From JANOQP01 sp044227705 (lineage in GTDB: Bacteria; Bacteroidota; Bacteroidia; Chitinophagales; Saprospiraceae), in contig JBGAWE010000068.1 of assembly GCA_044227705.1 (NCBI GenBank), positions 1 through 19,940 on the forward strand: a stretch of DNA of 19,940 bases. Reading direction: 5' to 3'. Below are positions 7,196 to 14,168 of the stretch, piece after piece. Positions within the stretch are counted from its first letter, which is position 1. Each line of letters starts with the position of its first letter. The notes under the pieces were generated by a model. That model was not told where the DNA came from. It worked only from the letters and a program-made list of their open reading frames with translations, and did not search any database. The position numbers were made by a program, and so were the translations under genes.

Positions 7196-8961
7196 TCAGC
7201 GGCGGACAATGACGGTTTGCGGGCGGCTTTCGCGGCCATTCTTTGAAAAAACAGCCCGATAGCTGCCATCCGCCAACCCATCGAGCGGTGCCGCTGCGCC
7301 GTCCTCCGACTTCTTTTTTGAAAAGGTGAGCCGCCCGACCGCGTCGAAAAGTTCGAGCCTGTCGAAGCCTCCCCAGTCGACGAAAAGGCGCGAACTGGCC
7401 GGGTTCGGGAAGAGCCGAGCCGCCTTTTCGCCGCCCGCCTCGCCCGCCGCGATGGTGAAGCCGACGGTCAAATCGAAGCTGGCCGAGCAGCCCGCGCCGT
7501 TCGTGACGGTGACGGGTTAGGGGCCGGGGGTCAGATGGAGCGGGTTGCCCGTCGTGTCGCCTTTCGACCAGAGGAAGTCGAATGGCGGCTCCCCCGAAAT
7601 CGAGGCGACGATGATGGAGCCGTCGGCGGCGGCCGGGCCGCTGGCGTTGTTGATGGTGAAATTCGGAGCGGTCTCGGGCGATTTTTTCACGAAAAAGCTG
7701 TCCGAGGCTACGCAGCCGGCCGCGTCGGTGGCGGTGACGACGTGGCTCCCCTCGCCCGCGTCGGGCAACAATGGACCGGTTTCGCCCGTGTCCCATTGAA
7801 ATATGACCGGCGGCAGCCCGCCTGCCTCGGCCGCCGTGAGCGTCGCGCCCGGCTCGTCGGCGCAGAAGATGGAGTGGCGGCCGAGAGGTTCGAGCCGGCG
7901 ATGCCTACGGCGGCAGAGACTGTCTTCCCGCGCTGGTCGGTGAGGGTGAACTGGTAGCTGCCCGGCACAAGGTGTGAGGTGTCCGTTCCGCTGGCCGCGC
8001 CGTTTCTCCAATTGAAAAGGAACGGCCCGCAGCCGCCCGCCAGCCCGAAATCGACCGACCGCTCCTCCGATTTTGTCGTACCTGACGATAGCCCCCGCCT
8101 GCGCTCCTGAATTTTTCAAAAACGAGCAGCCGCGCCACTGCAGGTTCTCCCCGCCCTATTCCTTGACGTACTCGACGGCCGCCCCATAAACCTCCGCCCG
8201 GTTGCCCTCGAAGCGGCAACTGTCGAACTCGATGCGCCCGTCCTCGTCCTTCCCGCCGCGCAGGAGGACGGCCGCGCCCGTCACCTCGCTGTGGTTCGAC
8301 AGGAACTGGCAGCGGCGGAAGGTGGGCAACGTGTTTTCACCTCCTTGTCGGTCGTGTAGAAGCCGCCGCCATCCTGCTGCGCGTGGTTTTTTCGGAAAAC
8401 GCAGTCCTCGATGACCGGCGAGCCGGAGCCGTTGGCGACGTTCATGTAAATCCCCGCGCCGCAGATGGCCGGGTCGGTCGAGGCAAGGTTGGGGTTGTTG
8501 TGCGTCGCCTCGCCTTTTTCAAAAACAAACCCGCTCACGAGCGTCGCCGAGTCCGGGTGGTCGAGGTAGAGGATGGTCCGGCTGTTGTCGGTCGAGTCGC
8601 CCGCGAGGCCGATGTCGCCGGAGAGGATGGTCGGGTGGGCGGCGATGTCGCGCTCGGCGGGCGAGGCCTCCGTCCCGGCGAAGCCGCCGTAGAACTTCAT
8701 ACCGCTGTTGAGGAGGAAGGACTTGTCGCGGTCGCCGTCGTCGGTCGGCAGGTAGGTTCCCTCGGCGACCCAGATTTCGTCGCCCTTGTTGGCGAAGTCG
8801 AGGGCCTGCCGGAGGTCGGTGAAGGGGTTTTGCCAGTCGAAGCCGAAGGGCGTGCCGGTCGAGGCGGGGTTGACATGTCAGCGGTAGGGCTGGGCGGTCG
8901 CGCTGTTTTTCATCAAAAAGAAAAGTGCTGCGAGGGCGAGGGCGGTCTTGGCGATGTTCAT
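7196..8961 (-). pseudogene. Decayed T9SS-exported beta-helix / SprB-repeat surface protein
   Basis: The ancestral product was a secreted or cell-surface protein. The ATG at 8961 opens a signal peptide ending ATAQPYR. After an in-frame TGA (8878-8880, probably from TGG) the same frame continues as HVNPASTGTPFGFDW, IWVAEGTYLP, MKFYGGFAGTEA and TILSGDIG, typical of Bacteroidota right-handed beta-helix/Omp-repeat proteins. Lesions follow: a one-base loss near 8331-8345 (next to an AAAA run), TAG at 8156-8158, a 4-bp tandem duplication GACCGACC at 8053-8060, a one-base loss near 7870-7890, and TAA at 7517-7519. Between them lie SprB-like units (PGSYQFTLTD, PVIFQWDTGE, PFDFLWSKGD). The end is a T9SS C-terminal sorting domain (LFPNPASSRLFVDW to TVIVRR). 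Repairing the three indels gives 588 codons. It is the third gene of the minus-strand cluster, 59 bases after the LamG gene. Confidence 0.85.
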
Positions 8962-9020
8962 GGCCGGGCTGTTTTAGGCTGGAAAATTAGTTGGCCCGGG
9001 CGGGTTTTTTCCCAAAAGCC

Positions 9021-10847
9021 TCAACTGAAAAACGCCGCCGCCCGCCGCGCCTCCTCCAGATTGGCGGTGAAAAAGAGCGGGAACCGGGCCTCGTTCTCCA
9101 AAATCAAGACCACCGCCCAGCCCGGCGAGGGGATGTCATAAGGCTCCGCGACCGCGCCACGAACGCGGCTTCGGAGGAGGAGCACCTGTTCATCTCCAAA
9201 AAAGCCCTTGACCGAGTAGATGACCGACCGGTGCACCTCGACCGGCCCGAACGTGGCCACCGGCTTCCCGTCGATCATGTTGGGGTGGAACTGGAAAAAG
9301 TCCTCGCCGCCGTTGAGGATGGGGCGCGACAGGCGCAGCTTTTCCGCCTTTTCGAGGAAGGCGCGAGGCGCAGATAGGCCCGACAGCCAGATGGCCTCGG
9401 GCACATGATCCTCGCCGACGCGCCGCCCGGTGCGCAGCTCCATTTTCGCGGCGGAGGTCAGGGAGCGGGCCTCGACCGAGCGCACCTGTTCCCAGAAGAC
9501 GGTGCGCACCGCCCCGTCGCCCGGCCGCGCGGCGAGGAGTCGTTCGGTGGTGCCCACGACGGTCATCTTCCGCTGGAAGGCACGGCGCAGCTCGTCGAGG
9601 CTCCCCCGGTTGATGAAAAAGAGGTAGACGAAAACCCCGCCGCCGCCGAACAGGAACTTCGAGAGGCCGCTCATCACGTCCTCCGGCCGGTCGGAGAGCA
9701 TGAGCATCAACGCGTCGAGCCAGACTTTGCGGGTGAAAAATAGGATGAACCCCAACTGCCCGAGCACGATGGCCACCCGCCACCCCGGCACCGAACGGCC
9801 CGAACTGGCCACAAACTCGAGCCGCTCGCCTGGCCACAATCGGCCGAACTCGACGGGAAGCTCGGGTTCGGTCTTGGCCTCCTCTGCCACTTCTCCGCTC
9901 GCCGCCCTGGTTTCTTTCAAAAAATAATCCGCCCTCGGACGACGGAGCGAAAAGAACCAGATGACGAAGGCCATCGCCACGACCAAACTGACAATGGCAT
10001 AGGCTGCGATGGTCCGCTCCGAACCGGGCGGGATGTTGATTGGCTTCTGCGATTTGACCGTGCCGGGCGGGCGAAACTCGTGGTTGACCAGCTCGCCGAA
10101 CAGGAAGCGGCGCGGCCCCGTCGCCCGGTTCTCGACAACTTGGTCCTCGATGGGGCCGGAGCGGCGCAGGCTTTTCATGTCGAACTCGACGCAGAGCATT
10201 TCGCGCAGCCGTTGGTCGCGCCCCGCGTCGAGCGGCATCCGGTTGTAGAACTCGGTCATGTCCGTCGCCCAGAGGCGCACGTCGTCGATGCGCCCGCGCA
10301 TCGGGAGGAAGTAGCCCTCCGCCGGCAGCGCGAGGCCGCCGAAATACCATGCGCTGCCGTCGACGACCGCCGGGCCGGGCCGACCGCCCGTGTCGAGCTG
10401 CGAGCGGAGGAGCTTCCCGTCGACCCAAAAACTGGTTCTCACCGCCGAGTGCGCGACGGCGACGGTGGCCCACGTGTCGTTCATCAGAACCATCTGATCG
10501 GTGGAGGCGCGGCTCTCGGGCATCGTCCGCTCGAAGGTTGCCGGGTCTGTATGCTCGGTGCAGTAGGTGAGGGCGAGGCGGTTGTCGGCGGTGACCGTGA
10601 GGTGGAGTGCGGGGGCGTCGCGGCTGGCTTTTTTTGAAAAAAGGGTGCGGTCGCAGGGGAGCGCGTCGAGGCGCACTTGGCAGTCGAAGCTGAATTCCCC
10701 GGCGGCCAGCGGGTTCGGCTCGTTGGGGTGCGGCGAGACAGCGATGAGCGCGTCGTCGTGCTCGGCGGGGCAGAAGGATTTGTCCCAGTTCTGGGCAGGC
10801 GCGCCCGAGGCGGCGAGAAGAAGGAGGGCGGTCAGCCGGTTTTTCAT
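9021..10847 (-). CDS. LamG-domain membrane protein, uncharacterised
   Basis: A 608-residue protein that I do not recognise as a named family. The start is the ATG at 10847, which overlaps the upstream stop by ATGA and opens a signal peptide (MKNRLTALLLLAASGAPAQN); the open frame continues upstream only as a shadow of the previous gene. Residues about 46-200 resemble a LamG/concanavalin-like jelly-roll domain (FSFDCQVRLD, DTWATVAVAH, SFWVDGKLLRS, GRIDDVRLWATDM), a carbohydrate- or protein-binding fold. Hydrophobic helices follow at about 279-301, 354-383 and 395-413. The C-terminal part (about 425-608) is beta-rich and probably cytoplasmic; it may be PH-like, but this is weak. The LamG domain would face the periplasm. 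Coupling to the preceding membrane protein suggests a complex. The role is unknown. Confidence 0.75.
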   Translation of the reverse strand: MKNRLTALLLLAASGAPAQNWDKSFCPAEHDDALIAVSPHPNEPNPLAAGEFSFDCQVRLDALPCDRTLFSKKASRDAPALHLTVTADNRLALTYCTEHTDPATFERTMPESRASTDQMVLMNDTWATVAVAHSAVRTSFWVDGKLLRSQLDTGGRPGPAVVDGSAWYFGGLALPAEGYFLPMRGRIDDVRLWATDMTEFYNRMPLDAGRDQRLREMLCVEFDMKSLRRSGPIEDQVVENRATGPRRFLFGELVNHEFRPPGTVKSQKPINIPPGSERTIAAYAIVSLVVAMAFVIWFFSLRRPRADYFLKETRAASGEVAEEAKTEPELPVEFGRLWPGERLEFVASSGRSVPGWRVAIVLGQLGFILFFTRKVWLDALMLMLSDRPEDVMSGLSKFLFGGGGVFVYLFFINRGSLDELRRAFQRKMTVVGTTERLLAARPGDGAVRTVFWEQVRSVEARSLTSAAKMELRTGRRVGEDHVPEAIWLSGLSAPRAFLEKAEKLRLSRPILNGGEDFFQFHPNMIDGKPVATFGPVEVHRSVIYSVKGFFGDEQVLLLRSRVRGAVAEPYDIPSPGWAVVLILENEARFPLFFTANLEEARRAAAFFS

Positions 10848-11896
10848 GCCCCGCCGGTTTTCGGGTTGAGCAACTGCTCCGGGTCGCAGGGCTTGAAGCC
10901 GAGCAGCTCGCCGAGTTTTTTCTCCAAAAAATAGGCTTCGTCGAGCGAGAAGTGCCGCGCCAGCGACCGCCGCCCGCCCGCCCGGTTGACGAGCACGAGC
11001 TGGTGGTCGGTCGCCTGCTGTCCGCGCTGTCCGGCGGGTGCGATGTAGATTCCCGCCACGGTCGAGGTCTGGAAATCGGTCGGCAATGGGCTGTTGCGCA
11101 AGCGGAGGACGCCGCCCGACAGCTCGAAGCGGAAGCGCGCCTTTATCCGCCACGCCGCCTGCGCGATGGGCCAAGCGGTGAGGAGCCAAAAGAGCCAGTT
11201 GGCCCCGTTGAGCCACAGCGCACAGACGACGAGCACGGCAAAGGCGGCCAGCTCGGGCAGGCGCGTGGCGTTCGACCAGTTCTCTTTTATGCAAAAACCG
11301 TCGCTCCAGCTTTCGATGTAAAAGCGGCCGGTCGTCGGCAGGAGATCGCCCTCGCCTAGCGGCCTCGGGTAGGGTAGCAGGTCGCCAGAGAAGGGCATCG
11401 CGGCCCCCGCCTCGCCCGCAACGGGTTGATTTTCAATGGAAAACAACTGCTCGATTTTCGCCTCCAGCCGGGCAGCCTCCTCGCGGTCGGTGATGCCGTC
11501 GAGGAGGAGGCGCGTCGAGCCGTCGTCGAGGAGGAGGTGGAGCGACCAGTTCTTCTTCCCCTTTTTTTGAAAAACGCCGGTCTTGACGAAGGCCTGCCGG
11601 GCGCGGCGGCGGGGGACGTGCTCGCTCCAGATCTTGAGGAGGCCGGTGAGCTTGTGGTCGACGTTGAGGCCGATGTCGGAGATGAAAAGCTCGGTGCGGC
11701 CGAGCAGCCGGATGGCGGAGATGGCCAGCGCGATGAGCAAAAAGCTCAAGACCGGCGGCCCGGCGAGCCCCAGCAGCCGGATGCTGATCGGATAGAAAAA
11801 CCAGGCGAGCAGAAAGGCCGGGACGCTCGCGGCTACGACCTGCCGGTCGATGGGCCGCGCCCAGGGGCTGCGGAGGGAGATGGTTTGTTCGTCCAT
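10844..11896 (-). CDS. Membrane protein with two helical hairpins and putative PH-like domains
   Basis: A 350-residue protein of unknown function. I chose the ATG at 11896 (MDEQTISLRSPWARP); the open frame extends 21 codons upstream into an inverted repeat, which is unlikely to be coding. It appears built from two similar halves. Hydrophobic hairpin 1 (about 18-65) is followed by a soluble segment (about 66-152) and hairpin 2 (about 213-247) by another (about 252-333). Each soluble segment has alternating beta strands and a final amphipathic helix (AARLEAKIEQLF; AYFLEKKLGELLGF), the pattern of bacterial PH-like domains; that reading is from pattern only. Its stop overlaps the start of the LamG-domain gene by ATGA, so the two are probably made in fixed proportion. 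No enzyme motif is visible. Confidence 0.7.
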   Translation of the reverse strand: MDEQTISLRSPWARPIDRQVVAASVPAFLLAWFFYPISIRLLGLAGPPVLSFLLIALAISAIRLLGRTELFISDIGLNVDHKLTGLLKIWSEHVPRRRARQAFVKTGVFQKKGKKNWSLHLLLDDGSTRLLLDGITDREEAARLEAKIEQLFSIENQPVAGEAGAAMPFSGDLLPYPRPLGEGDLLPTTGRFYIESWSDGFCIKENWSNATRLPELAAFAVLVVCALWLNGANWLFWLLTAWPIAQAAWRIKARFRFELSGGVLRLRNSPLPTDFQTSTVAGIYIAPAGQRGQQATDHQLVLVNRAGGRRSLARHFSLDEAYFLEKKLGELLGFKPCDPEQLLNPKTGGA

Positions 11897-11929
11897 TTTC
11901 GATTTGGGAAGGGCTGGCTGATGCACGTC

Positions 11930-12006
11930 GATGGCACACGGAAGACGCAGATTGGACACCGGTTCCGTGTTTGTCTGTGTCCAATCCGCGTCATCCGAGT
12001 GCCATC
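11930..12006. repeat. Large inverted repeat, 30-bp arms
   Basis: Arms at 11930-11959 and 11977-12006 match as inverted copies at 27 of 30 positions, around a 17-base loop (CGGTTCCGTGTTTGTCT). The core words ATTGGACAC and GTGTCCAAT are exact. It lies between the membrane-protein gene (start 11896) and the small lipoprotein-like gene (stop 12011). There is no T-run, so it is not a standard terminator. From memory, similar sequences (CACGGATTGGACAC types) occur as dispersed intergenic repeats in Bacteroidota and other environmental bacteria; this needs a search. Confidence 0.85.
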
Positions 12007-12010
12007 GGAA

Positions 12011-12124
12011 TCACCACTTCGGGCAGTCGCACTTCGGCTTGAACAGGGCGCAGCCCGAGTTTGCGACGACGGAGCCGGTGGCGAGGATGGCGACGACGAG
12101 CCACCAGAGGTTCTTCTTTTTCAT
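12011..12124 (-). CDS. Small lipoprotein-like peptide with Cys-rich tail (37 aa)
   Basis: A short gene, ATG 12124 to TGA 12011, encoding MKKKNLWWLVVAILATGSVV followed by ANSGCALFKPKCDCPKW. Three lysines and one hydrophobic helix form a signal sequence, and SGC at 23-25 could be a lipobox. The mature peptide would be about a dozen residues containing a CxC pair. From memory, many Bacteroidota have tiny predicted lipoproteins ending in similar CxCPK(W/F) tails, with no known role. A promoter-like TACCTTCG lies 39 bases before the start. Coding is supported by the signal-sequence design and the spacing; it could still be chance. Confidence 0.6.
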   Translation of the reverse strand: MKKKNLWWLVVAILATGSVVANSGCALFKPKCDCPKW

Positions 12125-12162
12125 GTTGCGGAAGATTTTTTTGATGTGAGGAATGCACAGAG

Positions 12163-12170
12163 CGAAGGTA
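12163..12170 (-). promoter_or_regulatory. Possible -7 element for the small lipoprotein-like gene
   Basis: The minus strand reads TACCTTCG, one mismatch from TAnnTTTG, ending 38 bases before the ATG at 12124, a normal leader distance. It forms a divergent pair with the element at 12261. Confidence 0.4.
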
Positions 12171-12260
12171 GACGCTCGCCGCAAAAACTCGGCTGCGCGG
12201 CCGCGAGTTGCCCAGCGGGCCGGTTTTGACGCGGTTTTCTGAAAAAGCGGCCGCCCAAAA

Positions 12261-12268
12261 TAGTTTTG
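12261..12268 (+). promoter_or_regulatory. -7 element (TAGTTTTG) for the DUF62 gene
   Basis: A perfect match to the Bacteroidota sigma-A -7 consensus TAnnTTTG, 22 bases before the ATG at 12291. A TTTTG at 12224-12228 is too far upstream to be a good -33 element. Confidence 0.55.
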
Positions 12269-12290
12269 CCCCGAGAAAACCAGACCTCCC

Positions 12291-13061
12291 ATGCCCACGG
12301 TTTCGCTGACCACCGACTTTGGCCGCAACGACCACCACGCCGCCGTGCTGAAGGCCGCCATCCTCGGCCGTCTGCCAGACGTGGCCGTCGTCGACGTGAC
12401 GCACGAAATCGAGGGTTTCGACATCGTCAGGGCGGCCTACCTCGTGCGCAACGCATGGCCGAGCTTCCCGCCGGGCAGCATCCACGTCGTGGCGGTCAAC
12501 AACATCTACGAGCCGGGATTCCGCTTCCTCGCGCTGCGCCGCGACGGGCATTTTTTCCTCGCGCCCGACAACGGGGTCCTCTCCCTTCTTTTTGAAGACC
12601 TCGCGGCCTCCGAGCTTCGCGCCCTCGACTTCCCGGTGGACAGCCCGATGCCGCTGCGCGACGTCTTCGCCGACGCCGTGGCCCACCTCGGCCTTGGAAT
12701 CGATTTCGAAAAAATCGGGCAGCCGGCCGAGAGCTTTTCTCAACGGATTCATTTTCAACCGGTTACGGCCCCGAACCTCATCCGGGGCGCGGTCATGCAC
12801 ATCGACTTTTTCGAGAACGTGGTGGTCAACATCAGCCGCGAGGTCTTTGAGAAAGTGGGCGGAGGGCGGCCTTTCTCGCTGCATTTCAGGCGGAACGACC
12901 CCATCACGCGCCTCTCGAAAAACTACGCCGACGCGCCGCTGGGCGAGCCGCTCTGCCTGTTCAACTCTGCCGGCCTGCTCGAAATCGCGGTCAACATGGG
13001 CCGGGCGGCCACGCTCTTCGGGCTGAAAATGGAGGACCTGGTGCAGGTGGATTTTCATTGA
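12291..13061 (+). CDS. SAM hydroxide adenosyltransferase-family (DUF62) protein, divergent
   Basis: The DUF62 family hydrolyses S-adenosylmethionine to adenosine and methionine; relatives are the SAM-dependent fluorinase and chlorinase. The 256-residue protein keeps the frame of the family: VSLTTDFGRNDHHAAVLKAAI at the N-terminus (quoted in part), APDNGVLSLLF (91-101), HIDFFENVVVNI, and NSAGLLEIAVNMGRAA (225-240). The segment that is usually DPGVGTxR is NNIYEPGFR here (70-78), and the usual HGRD is PLRD (121-124). By my recollection these changes remove the Asp and His of the catalytic Asp-Arg-His triad. A similar pattern seems common in Bacteroidota homologues, so SAM hydrolase activity is uncertain. 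The gene has its own -7 element and ends 64 bases before the trpS start. Confidence 0.85.
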   Translation: MPTVSLTTDFGRNDHHAAVLKAAILGRLPDVAVVDVTHEIEGFDIVRAAYLVRNAWPSFPPGSIHVVAVNNIYEPGFRFLALRRDGHFFLAPDNGVLSLLFEDLAASELRALDFPVDSPMPLRDVFADAVAHLGLGIDFEKIGQPAESFSQRIHFQPVTAPNLIRGAVMHIDFFENVVVNISREVFEKVGGGRPFSLHFRRNDPITRLSKNYADAPLGEPLCLFNSAGLLEIAVNMGRAATLFGLKMEDLVQVDFH

Positions 13062-13086
13062 AAAGGCTTCGAGCCGCCGCTTCGTC

Positions 13087-13094
13087 TACTTTTG
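13087..13094 (+). promoter_or_regulatory. -7 element (TACTTTTG) for trpS
   Basis: A perfect TAnnTTTG match ending 30 bases before the proposed TTG start of trpS at 13125. It overlaps the furthest-upstream TTG (13092) of the open frame, which argues against that longer start. Confidence 0.6.
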
Positions 13095-13124
13095 TCCGAC
13101 CTTTTGGTTCAAAATTCCAGTAAC

Positions 13125-14126
13125 TTGAAGAACGTCCTCTCCCTCATCCAGCCGACGGGCGACATGCACATCGGCAACTACTTCGGCGCGGTGCGCAACT
13201 ACGTCGACCTTCAGGCGAGCTACCGCTGCTTCTACGGCGTGGCCGACTACCACTCGATGACCATGCCGTACGACGCGGCCAAGCTGCTCGACAACACTTG
13301 GAAGATGGTCTTTTACCTCCTCTCTGTCGGGGTGAAGGAGGAGAATGTCTTCATCCAAAGCCTCGTGCCGGAGCACGCCGAGCTGACTTGGGTGCTCTGT
13401 TGCATGGCCAGCTACGGCGACCTGACGCGCATGACGCAGTTCCGCGAGAAGGTGGCGCAGCTTCAGGAGAAGGACAAAGACGCCTTCGTGAGCAACGGCA
13501 TCTTCACCTACCCGGTCTTGCAGGCGGCGGACATCCTGATGTACAGGGCCGAGTTCGTGCCGGTCGGGAAAGACCAGGAACAGCACCTCGAACTGTCGCG
13601 CACCATCGCCTCGCGCTTCAACAACCAGTTCGGGAAGGATTTCTTCGTGCTGCCGCAGCCGCTTTTCACGGAAATCCCGAAGCTCCTCTCGACAGCCGAC
13701 CCGACGCGCAAGATGTCCAAAAGCCTCGGCGAGAAGCACTACATCAACCTCTTCGGCGAGGAGGCGGCGATGCGGAAGCAAATCCGCTCCGCCGTGACCG
13801 ACACGGGCGGCGAGGCTGCCGGCGAGATGAGCGCGGGGGTGAAAAACCTATTTGAAATCCTGAAAGCCTGCGGCGGGATGGAAGCTCATGCGAGCTTGAC
13901 AGAGGATTTCAAGAACGGGGCGCTGCGCTATTCCGACTTGAAAACCGTCGTGGCCGACGCGCTCGTCGATTTCACCAACCCCTTCCGCGAACGGCTGGCC
14001 GAACTGAACGCCGACAAGAAGGCCGTCAAAACCCGCATCCACGAAAGCTCCGCCGAGATTCGGAAGCGGGCGCAGGAGACGATGCGGGAGGTGCGGCAAC
14101 TGACGGGGCTGCCGACGCTGCGGTGA
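13125..14126 (+). CDS. trpS: Tryptophan--tRNA ligase
   Basis: TrpS is a class I synthetase that charges tRNA-Trp in the cytosol. With the TTG start at 13125 the protein is 333 residues, the usual size, beginning MKNVLSLIQPTGDMHIGNYF. This carries the HIGH-type motif HIGN (15-18), and KMSKS is at 196-200 in TRKMSKSLGEKH. Other family segments are CCMASYGDLTRMTQF and TYPVLQAADILMYRAEFVPV. No ATG lies before the HIGN motif except the Met just ahead of it, so a non-ATG start is needed; the further TTG at 13092 falls inside the -7 promoter element. The gene is read with the DUF62 gene upstream and aspS 42 bases downstream. The assignment is secure; the start is likely. Confidence 0.96.
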   Translation: MKNVLSLIQPTGDMHIGNYFGAVRNYVDLQASYRCFYGVADYHSMTMPYDAAKLLDNTWKMVFYLLSVGVKEENVFIQSLVPEHAELTWVLCCMASYGDLTRMTQFREKVAQLQEKDKDAFVSNGIFTYPVLQAADILMYRAEFVPVGKDQEQHLELSRTIASRFNNQFGKDFFVLPQPLFTEIPKLLSTADPTRKMSKSLGEKHYINLFGEEAAMRKQIRSAVTDTGGEAAGEMSAGVKNLFEILKACGGMEAHASLTEDFKNGALRYSDLKTVVADALVDFTNPFRERLAELNADKKAVKTRIHESSAEIRKRAQETMREVRQLTGLPTLR

Positions 14127-14148
14127 TTTCCCAGGTTTTAAAGAATTG

Positions 14149-14158
14149 ATTATCAACA
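14149..14158 (+). promoter_or_regulatory. TGATTATCAACA-type motif before aspS
   Basis: The 42-base trpS-aspS gap holds TTGATTATCAACAA (about 14147-14160), sharing the 12-mer TGATTATCAACA with the gap at 17439-17450. TGATTATCA has dyad symmetry (TGAT-T-ATCA). It may be an operator, a promoter part or a weak DnaA-box-like sequence (TTATCAACA); its role is not shown by the sequence. Confidence 0.3.
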
Positions 14159-14168
14159 ACTTAAACGA

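Noticed and set aside
8331..8345. Programmed frameshift at the AAAA run of the beta-helix gene
   Set aside because: No heptameric slippery site or stimulatory structure was seen, and the gene has five other lesions.
8878..8880. In-frame TGA read as selenocysteine or other recoding
   Set aside because: The same gene also has TAG and TAA stops and three frameshifts, and relatives usually have Trp or Tyr at such a position. Decay explains all of it.
10848..11294. An N-terminal extension of the LamG protein from 11294
   Set aside because: The extension is an out-of-frame shadow of the upstream membrane-protein gene; the ATG at 10847 opens a signal peptide and overlaps the upstream stop by ATGA.
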